From NCBI RefSeq assembly GCF_024707505.1, contig NZ_CP102605.1, positions 434,001 through 498,000 on the forward strand: DNA of 64,000 bases, given 5' to 3'. A program made the position numbers and the translations under genes. The stretch comes from Pantoea sp. SOD02 (GTDB lineage: Bacteria; Pseudomonadota; Gammaproteobacteria; Enterobacterales; Enterobacteriaceae). This document shows positions 7,880-16,726 of this stretch, piece by piece (within the stretch, counting starts at the first letter, position 1; the number at the start of each line of letters is the position of its first letter). A model generated the notes under the pieces. That model had not been told where the DNA came from and did not search any database. It saw only the letters and a list, made by a program, of their open reading frames with translations.

Positions 7880-9541
7880 ATGCGTACAGGCACTAAAACC
7901 GCATTACTCATCGCGCTCTTCGCGCTTTTTTACCTGATCCCGATTGAGTTCCGCGCCTTATGGCAGCCGGACGAAACCCGCTACGCTGAAATCAGTCGTG
8001 AAATGCTGTTCAGCGGCAATTGGGTGGTGCCGCATTTCTTTGACCTCCGCTACTTCGAAAAACCGATAGCCGGATATTGGGTCAATAACATTGGCCAATG
8101 GCTGTTTGGTCACACTAACTTTGGCGTGCGCGCCGGATCGATTTTCAGCACCACCTTGAGTGCGGTATTGGTCTATTGGCTCGGCAGGCAGATGTTCGCC
8201 AGCCGCCAAGTCGCGCTTACCGGCAGCGTTATTTTCCTGACTTCGCTGCTGGTGTACGGCGTGGGCACATACGCGGTGCTCGATCCGATCCTGATGCTGT
8301 GGCTGGTCGCCGCGATGTGCAGTTACTGGCTGGCGTCGCAGACCAGCACCACGCGGCAACGCTTATGCGGCTATGTTTTGCTGGGCGCGGCCTGCGCGAT
8401 GGGCTTTATGACCAAAGGCTTTCTCGCGCTGGCGGTGCCGGTATTGGCGATTCTGCCGTGGGCCATTTGGCAACGTCGCTTCGGTGAACTGCTGCGTTGG
8501 GGACCGCTGACAATTGTGGTTGCTGTGCTGCTCAGCACGCCATGGGCGCTGGCGATTAATCAGCAGGAAGGGGATTTCTGGCACTACTTCTTCTGGGTCG
8601 AGCATATTCAGCGTTTCGCCGAGTCGGATGCACAGCACAAAGCGCCATTCTGGTATTACATTCCGGTGCTGCTGGCGGGCTGTTTGCCGTGGCTGGCGCT
8701 GCTGCCGGGATCGCTGGTTGGCGCGTGGCGTCAGCGCAGTCAGCAAGCCGGGCCGATCTATTTGCTGAGCTGGGTGCTGCTGCCGCTGCTGTTTTTCAGC
8801 ATCGCTAAGGGCAAATTGCCGACCTACATTTTGCCGTGCTTCGCGCCGCTGGCGCTGCTGATGGCGCATTACGCACACAGCGGTTCGGCGCAGGTGATCA
8901 AAGCGCTGGAAGTGAATGGCTGGATCAACCTGCTGTTCGGTGCGATTGCCGCAATCGTGTTACTGGTAGTGCTAGCTCCGTGGGGCATTTCGCATCGTCC
9001 GGTTTATAGCAGCGAAGAGATTGTTGGCGTATTCTGTGCGGCGCTCTCCTTTATCGGATGGGGCGTGATGGGCTGGCTGAGCCGCAAGCCGGAGAACGGT
9101 CGCTGGCAGTTAGCCGCGCTTTGTCCGCTGGCGCTGGCGTTGTTGGTCGGCTTTGCTATTCCGCAAAAGGTGCGCGACTCCAAGCAGCCGCAGAGTTTTG
9201 TCAGCGCGGTGCACGATCAGCTGGCGGATAGTCGTTATTTGCTGGCCAACAATCCTGGCGTGGCATCGGCGGTGGCCTGGGAACTGCAGCGCAGCGACAT
9301 AAATTTCTATGATGCTAAAGGCGAGTTGCAATACGGCCTGAGCTATCCGGATGCGCAGTCACACTATATTGATGCGGATAACTTTGCCGACTGGCTGCGC
9401 GTGCATCGCCGTCAGGGCAAGGTTTCATTGGTGTTGATGATGAATTCCAGCGACAAAACGCCGGATAAAAACCTGCCGGAACCGGATGACGTCTATCGTC
9501 AGGGCCGCCTGGTTTATTACGGCTACGATGCTAAACCATGA
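7880..9541 (+). CDS. arnT: Lipid A L-Ara4N transferase ArnT
   Basis: ArnT attaches L-Ara4N from undecaprenyl phosphate to lipid A phosphates on the periplasmic side, lowering the negative charge and giving resistance to polymyxin and cationic peptides. The 553-residue GT83 protein has about a dozen hydrophobic helices, the family periplasmic loop QPDETRYAEISREML with the acidic DE pair, and FEKPIAGYW. The length is normal. The four-base overlap ATGA with arnE marks the operon continuing. Confidence 0.97.
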   Translation: MRTGTKTALLIALFALFYLIPIEFRALWQPDETRYAEISREMLFSGNWVVPHFFDLRYFEKPIAGYWVNNIGQWLFGHTNFGVRAGSIFSTTLSAVLVYWLGRQMFASRQVALTGSVIFLTSLLVYGVGTYAVLDPILMLWLVAAMCSYWLASQTSTTRQRLCGYVLLGAACAMGFMTKGFLALAVPVLAILPWAIWQRRFGELLRWGPLTIVVAVLLSTPWALAINQQEGDFWHYFFWVEHIQRFAESDAQHKAPFWYYIPVLLAGCLPWLALLPGSLVGAWRQRSQQAGPIYLLSWVLLPLLFFSIAKGKLPTYILPCFAPLALLMAHYAHSGSAQVIKALEVNGWINLLFGAIAAIVLLVVLAPWGISHRPVYSSEEIVGVFCAALSFIGWGVMGWLSRKPENGRWQLAALCPLALALLVGFAIPQKVRDSKQPQSFVSAVHDQLADSRYLLANNPGVASAVAWELQRSDINFYDAKGELQYGLSYPDAQSHYIDADNFADWLRVHRRQGKVSLVLMMNSSDKTPDKNLPEPDDVYRQGRLVYYGYDAKP

Positions 9542-9858
9542 ATCTGTTGCTGATTTTACTGGTTAGCGTGCTGAGCTGTGCCGCCCAGCTGTGTCAGAAG
9601 CAGGCGGCTCATCTCGGTATCAAAAAGGGGATGCTTTGGCTGGCGCTGAGCATCATGCTGCTGGGTATCGGCATGTTGCTGTGGCTGGCGGTATTGCGCG
9701 TGGTACCGGTGAGCGTGGCATATCCGATGCTGAGTCTTAACTTTGTGTTGGTAGCTATCGCCGCACGGCTGATCTGGCGCGAAACCTACAGCCTACAGCA
9801 GTGGATTGGCACGCTGGCGATTGTTGCCGGTGTGGCGTTAATGGGAAGTCATCTATGA
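9538..9858 (+). CDS. arnE: L-Ara4N-phosphoundecaprenol flippase subunit ArnE
   Basis: A 106-residue, four-helix protein of the small EamA/SMR-like type (CAAQLCQKQAAHLG, VSVAYPMLSLNFVLVAIAA). ArnE and ArnF together are thought to flip undecaprenyl-phosphate-L-Ara4N to the periplasmic leaflet. It overlaps arnT and arnF by four bases each, keeping the canonical gene order. Confidence 0.95.
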   Translation: MNLLLILLVSVLSCAAQLCQKQAAHLGIKKGMLWLALSIMLLGIGMLLWLAVLRVVPVSVAYPMLSLNFVLVAIAARLIWRETYSLQQWIGTLAIVAGVALMGSHL

Positions 9859-10220
9859 AAGGCGTGATGCTGGCGCTGTGCAGCGTGTTGCTGGTATCGC
9901 TGGCGCAGCTGGTGCTGCGAATGGCGATGCTGGATTTCCCGCCGTTGAGCGCATTGCTCAGTTTGCAGCACATCAAACCGCTGCTGCTGTTGGCGATGGG
10001 CCTTGGCGCTTACGCGCTGTCGATGTTGTGCTGGATGTTGGCGCTGCGCCATCTGCCGCTTAATCGGCTCTATCCGCTGCTCAGTTTGAGTTATGTACTG
10101 GTGTGGCTGGCGGCGATTTCCTTGCCAATATTAGGGGAAACCTTCCGCTGGAGCAGCTTTGCCGGCGTGGTGCTGATTGTGTTTGGCTTGCTGCTGGTTT
10201 CGCTGCCGCGCAAGCAATGA
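9855..10220 (+). CDS. arnF: L-Ara4N-phosphoundecaprenol flippase subunit ArnF
   Basis: The chosen ATG at 9855 overlaps the arnE stop by four bases and gives 121 residues; an upstream in-frame GTG at 9801 would add a non-membrane extension from inside arnE. The protein has four membrane helices with QLVLRMAMLDFPPL and the paired motif LNRLYPLLSLSYVLVWL seen in the family. It closes the arn operon. The REP palindrome starting six bases after its stop may stabilise the transcript end. Confidence 0.94.
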   Translation: MKGVMLALCSVLLVSLAQLVLRMAMLDFPPLSALLSLQHIKPLLLLAMGLGAYALSMLCWMLALRHLPLNRLYPLLSLSYVLVWLAAISLPILGETFRWSSFAGVVLIVFGLLLVSLPRKQ

Positions 10221-10225
10221 TTGTC

Positions 10226-10250
10226 CGTAGGGTCGCCATTCATGGCGACC
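10226..10250 (+). repeat. REP family A palindrome
   Basis: A CGTAG head is followed by a stem with arms GGTCGCCAT and ATGGCGACC around two loop bases. It sits between the convergent ends of arnF and the hydroxyacid dehydrogenase, one base before the stop codon of the latter. Confidence 0.9.
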
Positions 10251-10251
10251 A

Positions 10252-11409
10252 TCAACCAACCAACCGCAAATGCTTCTCCCCTAAATCCGCCAGTGAAGCC
10301 GCGCCTAACATGCCTAAATCGCGGCTAACCTCGCTGGTAATCAAATCGATGGCCAAATTTACGCCCGCTAAACCGCCGACCGCGCAAGCATAATTAAATG
10401 GCCGCCCGACAAAGCAGGCTTTTGCGCCCAGCGCGATAGCTTTGATGGCGTCGGTGCCGCGTCGAATTCCGCTATCAAACATCACCGTCATTTCACCCGC
10501 TGCTGCAACGATTTCCGGCAGCACATAAAGCGGCGGAATCACCGTATCCAGCTGTCGTCCACCATGATTGGACACCACAATCCCGTCGATGCCGATGGTT
10601 TTACAGCGCAGCGCATCGTTACGGCTGAGAATGCCTTTAATCACCATCGCGCCCGGCCAGTGCGCGCGGATATGTTCGATATGCTGCCAGGTTAAGTGGC
10701 TGCGGCCGCTGAAATCCCGCACCGCGTTTTTCGAGAACAGCGGCGCGCCTCGCTGCGCATGATTGTTCTCAAAATAGGGCATACCGCTTTTCAGCATCGT
10801 CTTAAGCAAGGTTCCGGTTAACCAGCGCGGATGCGTGATACCTTCCCACGCCAAACGCAGGCTGGGTCGGAACGGCGTAGCGAATCCGGCGCGTACGTTG
10901 TTTTCCCTGTTGGCCTTAACCGGCGTGTCCACGGTGATCACCAGCACCGGAATCGCGGCACGCTTAACGCGATCGATCAGCGCATCGATCTCCTCCAGCG
11001 TTTTCGGCAGATAGGCCTGAAACCACATATCGGGATTCACTTGCGCCACATCTTCCAGCCGCGTCAGCGAGGAGCCGCTCATGATAAACGGCACTTTCTT
11101 CTCTTTCGCCGCGCGTGCCAGCGTGCAATCGCCATCAAAACCGGTTAACGCCGAGATGCCCATCGGCGCTATGCCAACCGGTGCCGCGTAGCTTTGCCCA
11201 AACAGCTCAACCCCGATGTTGCGCTGCGACACATCCACCATGTTTTCCGGGATCAGGCTGTAGCGCGCATAAGATGCCAGCGTGTTGCGGAGCGCGATAT
11301 TGTCCTCGACGCCGCCAGAAACATAGGCGAACAGCGGATGCGGTAGATGACGTTTGGCGTACTTCTCGAAGTCGTTCAGGGATAGGCAACGCGACTGCAT
11401 ATTGCGCAT
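10252..11409 (-). CDS. FMN-dependent alpha-hydroxyacid dehydrogenase (LldD/glycolate-oxidase family)
   Basis: The enzyme should oxidise a 2-hydroxyacid such as L-lactate to the 2-oxoacid using FMN. The TIM-barrel family signature runs throughout: APVGIAPMGISALTG, WFQAYLP, VITVDTPVKANRENN, MVIKGILSRNDALRC, the active-site VSNHGGRQLD with catalytic His and substrate-binding Arg, and MFDSGIRRGTDAIKAIALGA for FMN phosphate. I chose the ATG at 11409 (385 aa). An ATG at 11400 or a TTG at 11460 are possible, and none has a strong ribosome site. It is a monocistron converging on arnF. It lacks the LldPR neighbours of E. coli lldD, so lactate specificity is uncertain. Confidence 0.88.
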   Translation of the reverse strand: MRNMQSRCLSLNDFEKYAKRHLPHPLFAYVSGGVEDNIALRNTLASYARYSLIPENMVDVSQRNIGVELFGQSYAAPVGIAPMGISALTGFDGDCTLARAAKEKKVPFIMSGSSLTRLEDVAQVNPDMWFQAYLPKTLEEIDALIDRVKRAAIPVLVITVDTPVKANRENNVRAGFATPFRPSLRLAWEGITHPRWLTGTLLKTMLKSGMPYFENNHAQRGAPLFSKNAVRDFSGRSHLTWQHIEHIRAHWPGAMVIKGILSRNDALRCKTIGIDGIVVSNHGGRQLDTVIPPLYVLPEIVAAAGEMTVMFDSGIRRGTDAIKAIALGAKACFVGRPFNYACAVGGLAGVNLAIDLITSEVSRDLGMLGAASLADLGEKHLRLVG

Positions 11410-11529
11410 GAAGGTGATGATCCAGTTGGCGAGACGGTAGGGGAAAAGCAAAGAAATCAATGCTATTGCACGAGGGAGATTTTACAAATCTATAATTCGG
11501 CAATGTTAATGCGCGAAATGCATATAGAC

Positions 11530-11598
11530 GGTCGCCATAAATGGCGACCCTACGGAGTTAATATCACCGCACACGTAAGGTCGCCATTCATGGCGACC
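11530..11598. repeat. Pair of inverted REP family A palindromes
   Basis: Two units face each other, at 11530-11554 (ending CCCTACG) and 11574-11598 (starting CGTAAGG). The second is followed directly by TTTTT, which makes it look like a rho-independent terminator in the plus direction although no plus-strand gene precedes it. The pair lies in the gap between the divergent hydroxyacid dehydrogenase and the sugar transporter. The rest of the 392-bp gap is AT-rich with no gene seen. Confidence 0.85.
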
Positions 11599-11801
11599 TT
11601 TTTAATTACCATGATGAATCCAGCCTAAATAAAACTCTCCCCTGATGCAATTCCATCAAAATAAAAACACCAAAATGCTTGAACTCACATTTCGGAAAAC
11701 AAATTCCAAATAAAAATTAACATGAAATAAAAATGCCGTTAGCGTGAATGCTCTGTTTTGTTCTGCCGTATTTCCTTATGTATTTTTTACCAGGAGGTAT
11801 T

Positions 11802-13238
11802 ATGGAAAGAGAACTTTATATATCCACCAGCACGGCTTCCGGCCCGAATAGCACCACACGCACCGAGCCCTTTGTTAAAATAATCGCGCTGGTCGCCACG
11901 CTGGGTGGATTACTGTTTGGCTACGATACTGGCGTGGTATCGGGCGCTTTGCTGTTTATGCGTGACGATTTGCAACTCACGCCATTTACCACCGGATTAG
12001 TCACCAGTTCACTGCTATTTGGCGCGGCTTTCGGCGCGCTGCTTGCCGGTCATTTTGCGGACGCGCTGGGACGTCGCAAGATCATTATTTCCCTCGCCTT
12101 TATTTTTGCCCTTGGCGCTATCGGTTCGGCATTCGCGCCGGATGTCATCTCAATGATCTCTTCACGTCTGTTCCTTGGTGTCGCCGTGGGTGGCGCGGCG
12201 GCTACGGTGCCGGTGTATATCGCGGAAATCGCACCAGCCAATAAGCGCGGCCAGTTGGTGACTTTGCAGGAGCTGATGATTGTTTCGGGCCAACTGCTGG
12301 CGTACGTGTCCAACGCCACTTTCAACGAAATCTGGGGCGGGGAGCACACCTGGCGCTGGATGATCGCCATCTCGACTGTCCCCGCCGTTTTGCTTTGGTT
12401 TGGCATGATCTTTATGCCAGAAAGCCCGCGCTGGCACGTGATGCGCGGTAACAACAACGAAGCGCGCAAAGTGCTCGAGAAAACCCGCGCGGCGGATGAT
12501 GTCGATTGGGAGCTAGAAGAGATTGAAGAAACCATCGAAGAGAACCGGCAACAGGGCAAAGGCCGCCTGCGCGATCTGCGTACGCCGTGGCTGCGCAAAG
12601 TGTTCCTTCTTGGCATCGGCATTGCGGCGATTCAGCAGCTTACCGGCGTCAACACCATCATGTATTACGCGCCGACCATGCTGACGGCAACCGGCTTGAG
12701 CAACGATGCCGCGCTGTTCGCCACCATCGCTAACGGCGTGATTTCGGTGCTGATGACGCTGGTCGGTATCTGGATGATCGGCAAAATCGGCCGTCGTCCG
12801 CTGGTGTTGGTTGGACAGATGGGTTGCACCGCGTGCCTGTTCTTTATCGCGGCGGTGTGCTTCTTTATGCCGGAATATCATTCGGCAGGCGACGTTAATC
12901 TGCTGCGCGCCTATCTGGTGCTGGCGGGGATGTTGATGTTCCTGTGCTTCCAGCAAGGCGCGCTGTCGCCGGTTACCTGGCTGTTGCTTTCTGAGATCTT
13001 CCCGGCGCGTATGCGCGGCATTTGTATGGGTGGCGCGGTGTTTGCGCTGTGGATGGCGAACTTCGCCATTTCGATGGCGTTCCCGCTGCTGCTGGCGGCG
13101 TTTGGCCTCGCCGGAGCCTTCTTAACTTTTGCGGTGATTGGTATTGGTGGATCGATGTTCGTGTTGCGCACCATCCCGGAAACCAAAGGGCGCAGCCTGG
13201 AGCAGGTCGAGCACTACTTCCATGAGTTGTATAAATGA
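11802..13238 (+). CDS. MFS sugar/polyol:H+ symporter (IolT/GalP-like sugar porter)
   Basis: A 478-residue twelve-helix sugar porter. The ATG at 11802 is preceded by a very strong AGGAGGT site; an upstream ATG at 11748 is rejected. Family signatures are GGLLFGYDTGVVSGALLF in helix 1, DALGRRK and GRR loop repeats, PVYIAEIAP, PESPRWHVMRG before the central loop, QQLTGVNTIMYYAP in helix 7, GRRPL and a final PETKGRSLEQVE. Its neighbours are a TIM-barrel isomerase and IolG, so myo-inositol or a related cyclitol is the likely cargo. Confidence 0.88.
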   Translation: MERELYISTSTASGPNSTTRTEPFVKIIALVATLGGLLFGYDTGVVSGALLFMRDDLQLTPFTTGLVTSSLLFGAAFGALLAGHFADALGRRKIIISLAFIFALGAIGSAFAPDVISMISSRLFLGVAVGGAAATVPVYIAEIAPANKRGQLVTLQELMIVSGQLLAYVSNATFNEIWGGEHTWRWMIAISTVPAVLLWFGMIFMPESPRWHVMRGNNNEARKVLEKTRAADDVDWELEEIEETIEENRQQGKGRLRDLRTPWLRKVFLLGIGIAAIQQLTGVNTIMYYAPTMLTATGLSNDAALFATIANGVISVLMTLVGIWMIGKIGRRPLVLVGQMGCTACLFFIAAVCFFMPEYHSAGDVNLLRAYLVLAGMLMFLCFQQGALSPVTWLLLSEIFPARMRGICMGGAVFALWMANFAISMAFPLLLAAFGLAGAFLTFAVIGIGGSMFVLRTIPETKGRSLEQVEHYFHELYK

Positions 13239-13369
13239 TGTTGCGTTGATGTAAATCAATCAAAGTTCTGGCAGAGCAGCAAAACGACATCGCTTACTAT
13301 CGCAAGATATCGACGCGTCACAACAAAACAGAAAGTAAATAATATTACTCTTTCAGGATAGAACACACC

Positions 13370-14191
13370 ATGACCTACAAAATAAGCCATGACCGACTCT
13401 GCATTAATCGTAAAATTGCGCCCAACCTTAGCCTCGAGCGTTTTTTCTCTCTGGTTGAAAAGTTAGGGTTAAATAAAGTCGAAATCCGCAATGATATGAA
13501 AAGTGGCAGCGTGACTGATAATTTATCCGGTGAAAAAGTGCGTGAGCTGGCTAAGCAACATGCGTTCACAATCGAAACCATTAATGCGGTTTATCCGTTT
13601 AACCAATTAACCGATGAGGTGCTGGAGAAGACGCACGCTTTATTAAATGCTGCGCGTGAAACCGGCGCTAAAGCGTTAGTGCTTTGCCCACTGAATGACG
13701 GCACGGTTATTTCCCAGCAGCAAACCGTCGATGCGTTAAAAACACTTGCACCGCTGTTCGCCGAGTATGGCATCACTGGTCTGGTTGAGCCGCTTGGGTT
13801 CCCGCAAAGTTCGCTGCGTTCTGCCGCTCTGGCACAACAGCTGATCAAGCAGGCGGGCGCGCCGTTTAAAATCGTACTGGATACTTTTCACCACTACTTG
13901 TACGAAGGCGCTGAGCAAGACTTTGCTGGCGGCGTCGACGTCAATAACATCGGGCTGGTGCATCTCTCTGGCGTCACCGATGCGCGCCCAACAAATCAGC
14001 TAACTGACGAAGAGCGCATCATGCTGAGCGCCGACGATCTGCTGAAATCGAAACAACAAGTGCAGCGTCTGGAAGAGATGGGCTATCGCGGCATCTACGC
14101 TTTTGAACCGTTTTCTTCCGTAATGGATGGCTGGAGCGAAGAACAGATTGCTCAGGAAATCCAATCCAGCATTGCTTATCTGAATAATTAA
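13370..14191 (+). CDS. TIM-barrel sugar/inosose isomerase (IolI/IolE-like)
   Basis: A 273-residue xylose-isomerase-like TIM barrel. Likely divalent metal ligands are E140 (GLVEPLGF), D171 (IVLDTFHHY), H198 (GLVHLSG) and E246 (YAFEPFSS), the same spacing as in the inosose isomerase IolI. It stands between a sugar porter and IolG and is separated from iolG by only 10 bp, so it probably acts on the keto-inositol made by IolG. Dehydratase activity as in IolE cannot be excluded from sequence alone. Confidence 0.8.
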   Translation: MTYKISHDRLCINRKIAPNLSLERFFSLVEKLGLNKVEIRNDMKSGSVTDNLSGEKVRELAKQHAFTIETINAVYPFNQLTDEVLEKTHALLNAARETGAKALVLCPLNDGTVISQQQTVDALKTLAPLFAEYGITGLVEPLGFPQSSLRSAALAQQLIKQAGAPFKIVLDTFHHYLYEGAEQDFAGGVDVNNIGLVHLSGVTDARPTNQLTDEERIMLSADDLLKSKQQVQRLEEMGYRGIYAFEPFSSVMDGWSEEQIAQEIQSSIAYLNN

Positions 14192-14201
14192 GGAACACTT
14201 C

Positions 14202-15212
14202 ATGACGCTCAATATTGGTGTAATCGGCACGGGCGCGATCGGTCGCGAACACATCCGTCGTTGTAGCCAGGTGCTGCAACATTCGCGCGTAGTGGCGCTG
14301 AATGACATTAACCGCAGCAACTGCGAACAGATCGTTAAAGATCTGGGAATTCAGGCGGAGATTTATGACAACGCGCACGACCTGATCAACGCGCCAGAAG
14401 TGCAGGCAATTCTGGTCACGTCGTGGGGCCCAACTCACGAAGAGTTCGTGCTGGCGGCAATCAAAGCGGGCAAAGCGGTGTTCTGTGAAAAACCGCTGGC
14501 GGTCACCGCGCAGGGTTGCATGAACATCGTTGAGGCGGAAATCGCCGCCGGTAAGAAACTGGTGCAGGTTGGCTTTATGCGTCCTTACGACGCCGGTTAC
14601 CGTGCGTTGAAAGCGGTGATTGAGAACGGTGAGATCGGTGAGCCGCTGATGCTGCACTGCGCGCACCGCAATCCCGAAGTCGGCGATTCTTACACCACCA
14701 ATATGGCTATCACCGACACCCTGGTTCATGAGCTCGATGTGCTGCGCTGGTTGCTGAAAGATGATTACGTTAGCGCGCAGGTAATCTATCCACGCTCCAC
14801 GAGTAAAGCGGCCTCGCATCTGAAAGATCCGCAAATCGTGCTGCTGGAAACTGCCAAAGGCGTGCGCATCGACGTGGAAATCTTCGTTAACTGCGCTTAC
14901 GGCTACGATATTCAGTGCGAAGTGGTGGGCGAAAGCGGTATCGCACGTTTGCCTGAGCCGATGTCGGTGCAGACGCGCAGCGCGGCCAAACTTTCCACCA
15001 GTATTCTTACCGACTGGAAAAAGCGTTTCATCGATGCCTATGACGTGGAGCTGCAGGATTTCATCAACAGCGTGTTATCAGGTGAGATGACCGGCCCATC
15101 CGCTTGGGATGGTTACGCGGCGCAGGTCGCGGCTGATGCCTGCGTTGCGGCGCAAAACTCCGGTGACATCGTGCCGATCACCATGCCGGCGAAACCTGCG
15201 TTCTATGAATAA
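14202..15212 (+). CDS. iolG: Inositol 2-dehydrogenase, Gfo/Idh/MocA family (IolG-like)
   Basis: The enzyme oxidises myo-inositol (or a related sugar) with NAD to the 2-keto form. The 336-residue protein has the N-terminal nucleotide loop IGVIGTGAIGREH, the CEKPLA motif with K97 and the catalytic pair D172 and H176 in DTLVHELDVLRWLL. These numbers agree with those of characterised IolG. A strong AAGGA ribosome site precedes the ATG. It forms an apparent three-gene unit with the porter and isomerase. The remaining inositol pathway genes (iolB, C, D, E, J) are not in the window. Confidence 0.85.
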   Translation: MTLNIGVIGTGAIGREHIRRCSQVLQHSRVVALNDINRSNCEQIVKDLGIQAEIYDNAHDLINAPEVQAILVTSWGPTHEEFVLAAIKAGKAVFCEKPLAVTAQGCMNIVEAEIAAGKKLVQVGFMRPYDAGYRALKAVIENGEIGEPLMLHCAHRNPEVGDSYTTNMAITDTLVHELDVLRWLLKDDYVSAQVIYPRSTSKAASHLKDPQIVLLETAKGVRIDVEIFVNCAYGYDIQCEVVGESGIARLPEPMSVQTRSAAKLSTSILTDWKKRFIDAYDVELQDFINSVLSGEMTGPSAWDGYAAQVAADACVAAQNSGDIVPITMPAKPAFYE

Positions 15213-15275
15213 GTTCTTTTCCGTTCCATAAACGCGCGTCTTGATGGCGTAATGCTCGTCAGCTAAGCGTCTTTC

Positions 15276-15343
15276 GGTCACCATAAATGGCGACCCTACA
15301 AAGGATTGGCGCTTTTTTCGTAGGGTGCGCATTAACGCGCACC
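15276..15343. repeat. REP pair: one family A and one family B palindrome
   Basis: A family A unit with one arm mismatch (GGTCACCAT/ATGGCGACC) at 15276-15300 is followed by a family B unit at 15319-15343, whose arms are GGTGCGC and GCGCACC behind the same CGTAG head. Both tails point inward as in a BIME. The region separates iolG from the permease gene. Confidence 0.85.
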
Positions 15344-15440
15344 TGCATAATGGCGAGCGTTTTATCTCGTATCACACTCTCATCTCAGCGTTTTCCCGTG
15401 TATCATCGCCGACTTTAAGCAGTTTTGTAGGGAATAAGTG

Positions 15441-16658
15441 ATGACGGAGATGACATTGTCCCGCCGCCAGCCTTCCGTATGGTGGGGCGCGATGATTATT
15501 TGCGGCACCGTGGTGGGCGCAGGGATGTTTACGCTGCCGGTGGTGATGGCGGGCGCGTGGTTTGGCTGGGCGATGGTGTTACTGCTGATCAGTTGGGGCG
15601 GTATGTTGCTGTCCGGCTTGTTGTTTATGCGCGTCAGCCTCAAGTATCCGCCTGGCGCGGGTTACGACACCTTAACCAAAGATTTGCTCGGAAGGGGCTG
15701 GGCGGCGCTCAATGGTCTTAGCATCTTATTTGTCCTCGGCATTCTCACTTACGCCTACATTTCGGCCAGCGGCCCGGTGTATCAGCACTCCATCAGTCAG
15801 TTGGGATTACCGATCTCTACCGCAGAAGCCAAAATATTGCTCACGCTGTGCGTTGCTTTAGTGGTGTGGCTCGGCACCACCGGCGTCAGTCGCTTGATGA
15901 CCTTTTGTGTGCTGGCAAAAATTCTGCTGTTGATCGTGCTGTTTGGCGGCTTAATAACGCAGGTAAACGTGCCGTCGTTACTGAGCGCGCCCGCTGCAGG
16001 CGAACAGTACTGGCCTTATGCACTCGGCGTGCTGCCGTTTTGTCTCGCGTCGTTTGGTTATCACGGCAACATCACCGGTCTGGTGAGTTATTACGAAGGT
16101 AATAAGCAGAACATTACGCGCGCGTTGGTATTGGGTACCTTACTGTCGCTGGCGCTGTATCTGTTTTGGTTGACCAGCACCATGGGCAATCTTCCGCGCG
16201 ACGCGTTTCCCGAGATTGTGAAGCATGGCGGTGATATCGCGGCACTGATGGCGGCGCTGCGTGATCATCTGCACGTAAATGCGCTGGCGCTGATGATGTC
16301 GATCTTCTCGCATTTCGCGGTGATCGCTTCATTCCTCGGCGTTACCGCTGGTCTGTTTGATTTCATCGCCGATCGTCTGGGATTCGGGAATTCACCCGGC
16401 GCGCGTCTGAAAACCGCCAGCCTGACTTTCCTGCCGCCGTTACTCGCCTCGATTTGCTGGCCGAATGGCTTTGTCGCGGCGATTGGTTTTGCCGGACTGT
16501 TTGCCACTTTATGGGCGGTGATCATCCCGGCCATGCTGGCGTGGAAATCACAACAACGCTGTTCGCTGGCGGTGGTTTTACTGTTGGTGTTTGGCGCGAT
16601 GAATATACTGGCCTGGCTGCTGAGCTGGTTTGGGGTGTTGCCGGAATTTGGTGGGTGA
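15441..16658 (+). CDS. Aromatic amino acid permease, Mtr/TnaB/TyrP family
   Basis: A 405-residue HAAAP-family transporter with eleven predicted helices that imports tryptophan or tyrosine with protons. It closely follows the Mtr pattern: GTVVGAGMFTLPVVMAGAWF in helix 1, LTKDLLGRGWAALNG, ILTYAYISASG, LPFCLASFGYHGN in helix 5-6, LYLFWLTSTMGNLPR, SFLGVTAGLFDFIAD and PNGFVAAIGFAGL. The ATG at 15441 is six bases after AGGGAA; a GTG one codon earlier is less suitable. It is a single gene flanked by REP elements. Tryptophan is the best guess. Confidence 0.87.
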   Translation: MTEMTLSRRQPSVWWGAMIICGTVVGAGMFTLPVVMAGAWFGWAMVLLLISWGGMLLSGLLFMRVSLKYPPGAGYDTLTKDLLGRGWAALNGLSILFVLGILTYAYISASGPVYQHSISQLGLPISTAEAKILLTLCVALVVWLGTTGVSRLMTFCVLAKILLLIVLFGGLITQVNVPSLLSAPAAGEQYWPYALGVLPFCLASFGYHGNITGLVSYYEGNKQNITRALVLGTLLSLALYLFWLTSTMGNLPRDAFPEIVKHGGDIAALMAALRDHLHVNALALMMSIFSHFAVIASFLGVTAGLFDFIADRLGFGNSPGARLKTASLTFLPPLLASICWPNGFVAAIGFAGLFATLWAVIIPAMLAWKSQQRCSLAVVLLLVFGAMNILAWLLSWFGVLPEFGG

Positions 16659-16662
16659 TAGT

Positions 16663-16716
16663 GGTCGCCATAAATGGCGACCCTACGTTTAACCGGTGCG
16701 CTTAAATGCGCACCGG
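16663..16716. repeat. REP pair: family A plus family B-like palindrome
   Basis: A family A unit at 16663-16687 (ending CCCTACG) is followed by a longer GC-rich palindrome CCGGTGCGC...GCGCACCGG at 16693-16716 with family B arms but no CGTAG head. They lie between the convergent permease and ene-reductase genes. Confidence 0.85.
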
Positions 16717-16726
16717 GTCAAAACCA

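Noticed and set aside
8363..8878. Minus-strand frame of 171 residues inside arnT
   Set aside because: Antisense shadow of a hydrophobic membrane-protein gene; low-complexity Gln/Arg composition.
11574..11603. REP plus T-run as a true terminator
   Set aside because: The sequence has terminator form, but no plus-strand gene lies upstream of it; it is more simply a REP unit followed by AT-rich DNA.
11748..11801. N-terminal extension of the sugar porter (18 extra residues)
   Set aside because: The AGGAGGT site fits the ATG at 11802, and family members begin near that residue.
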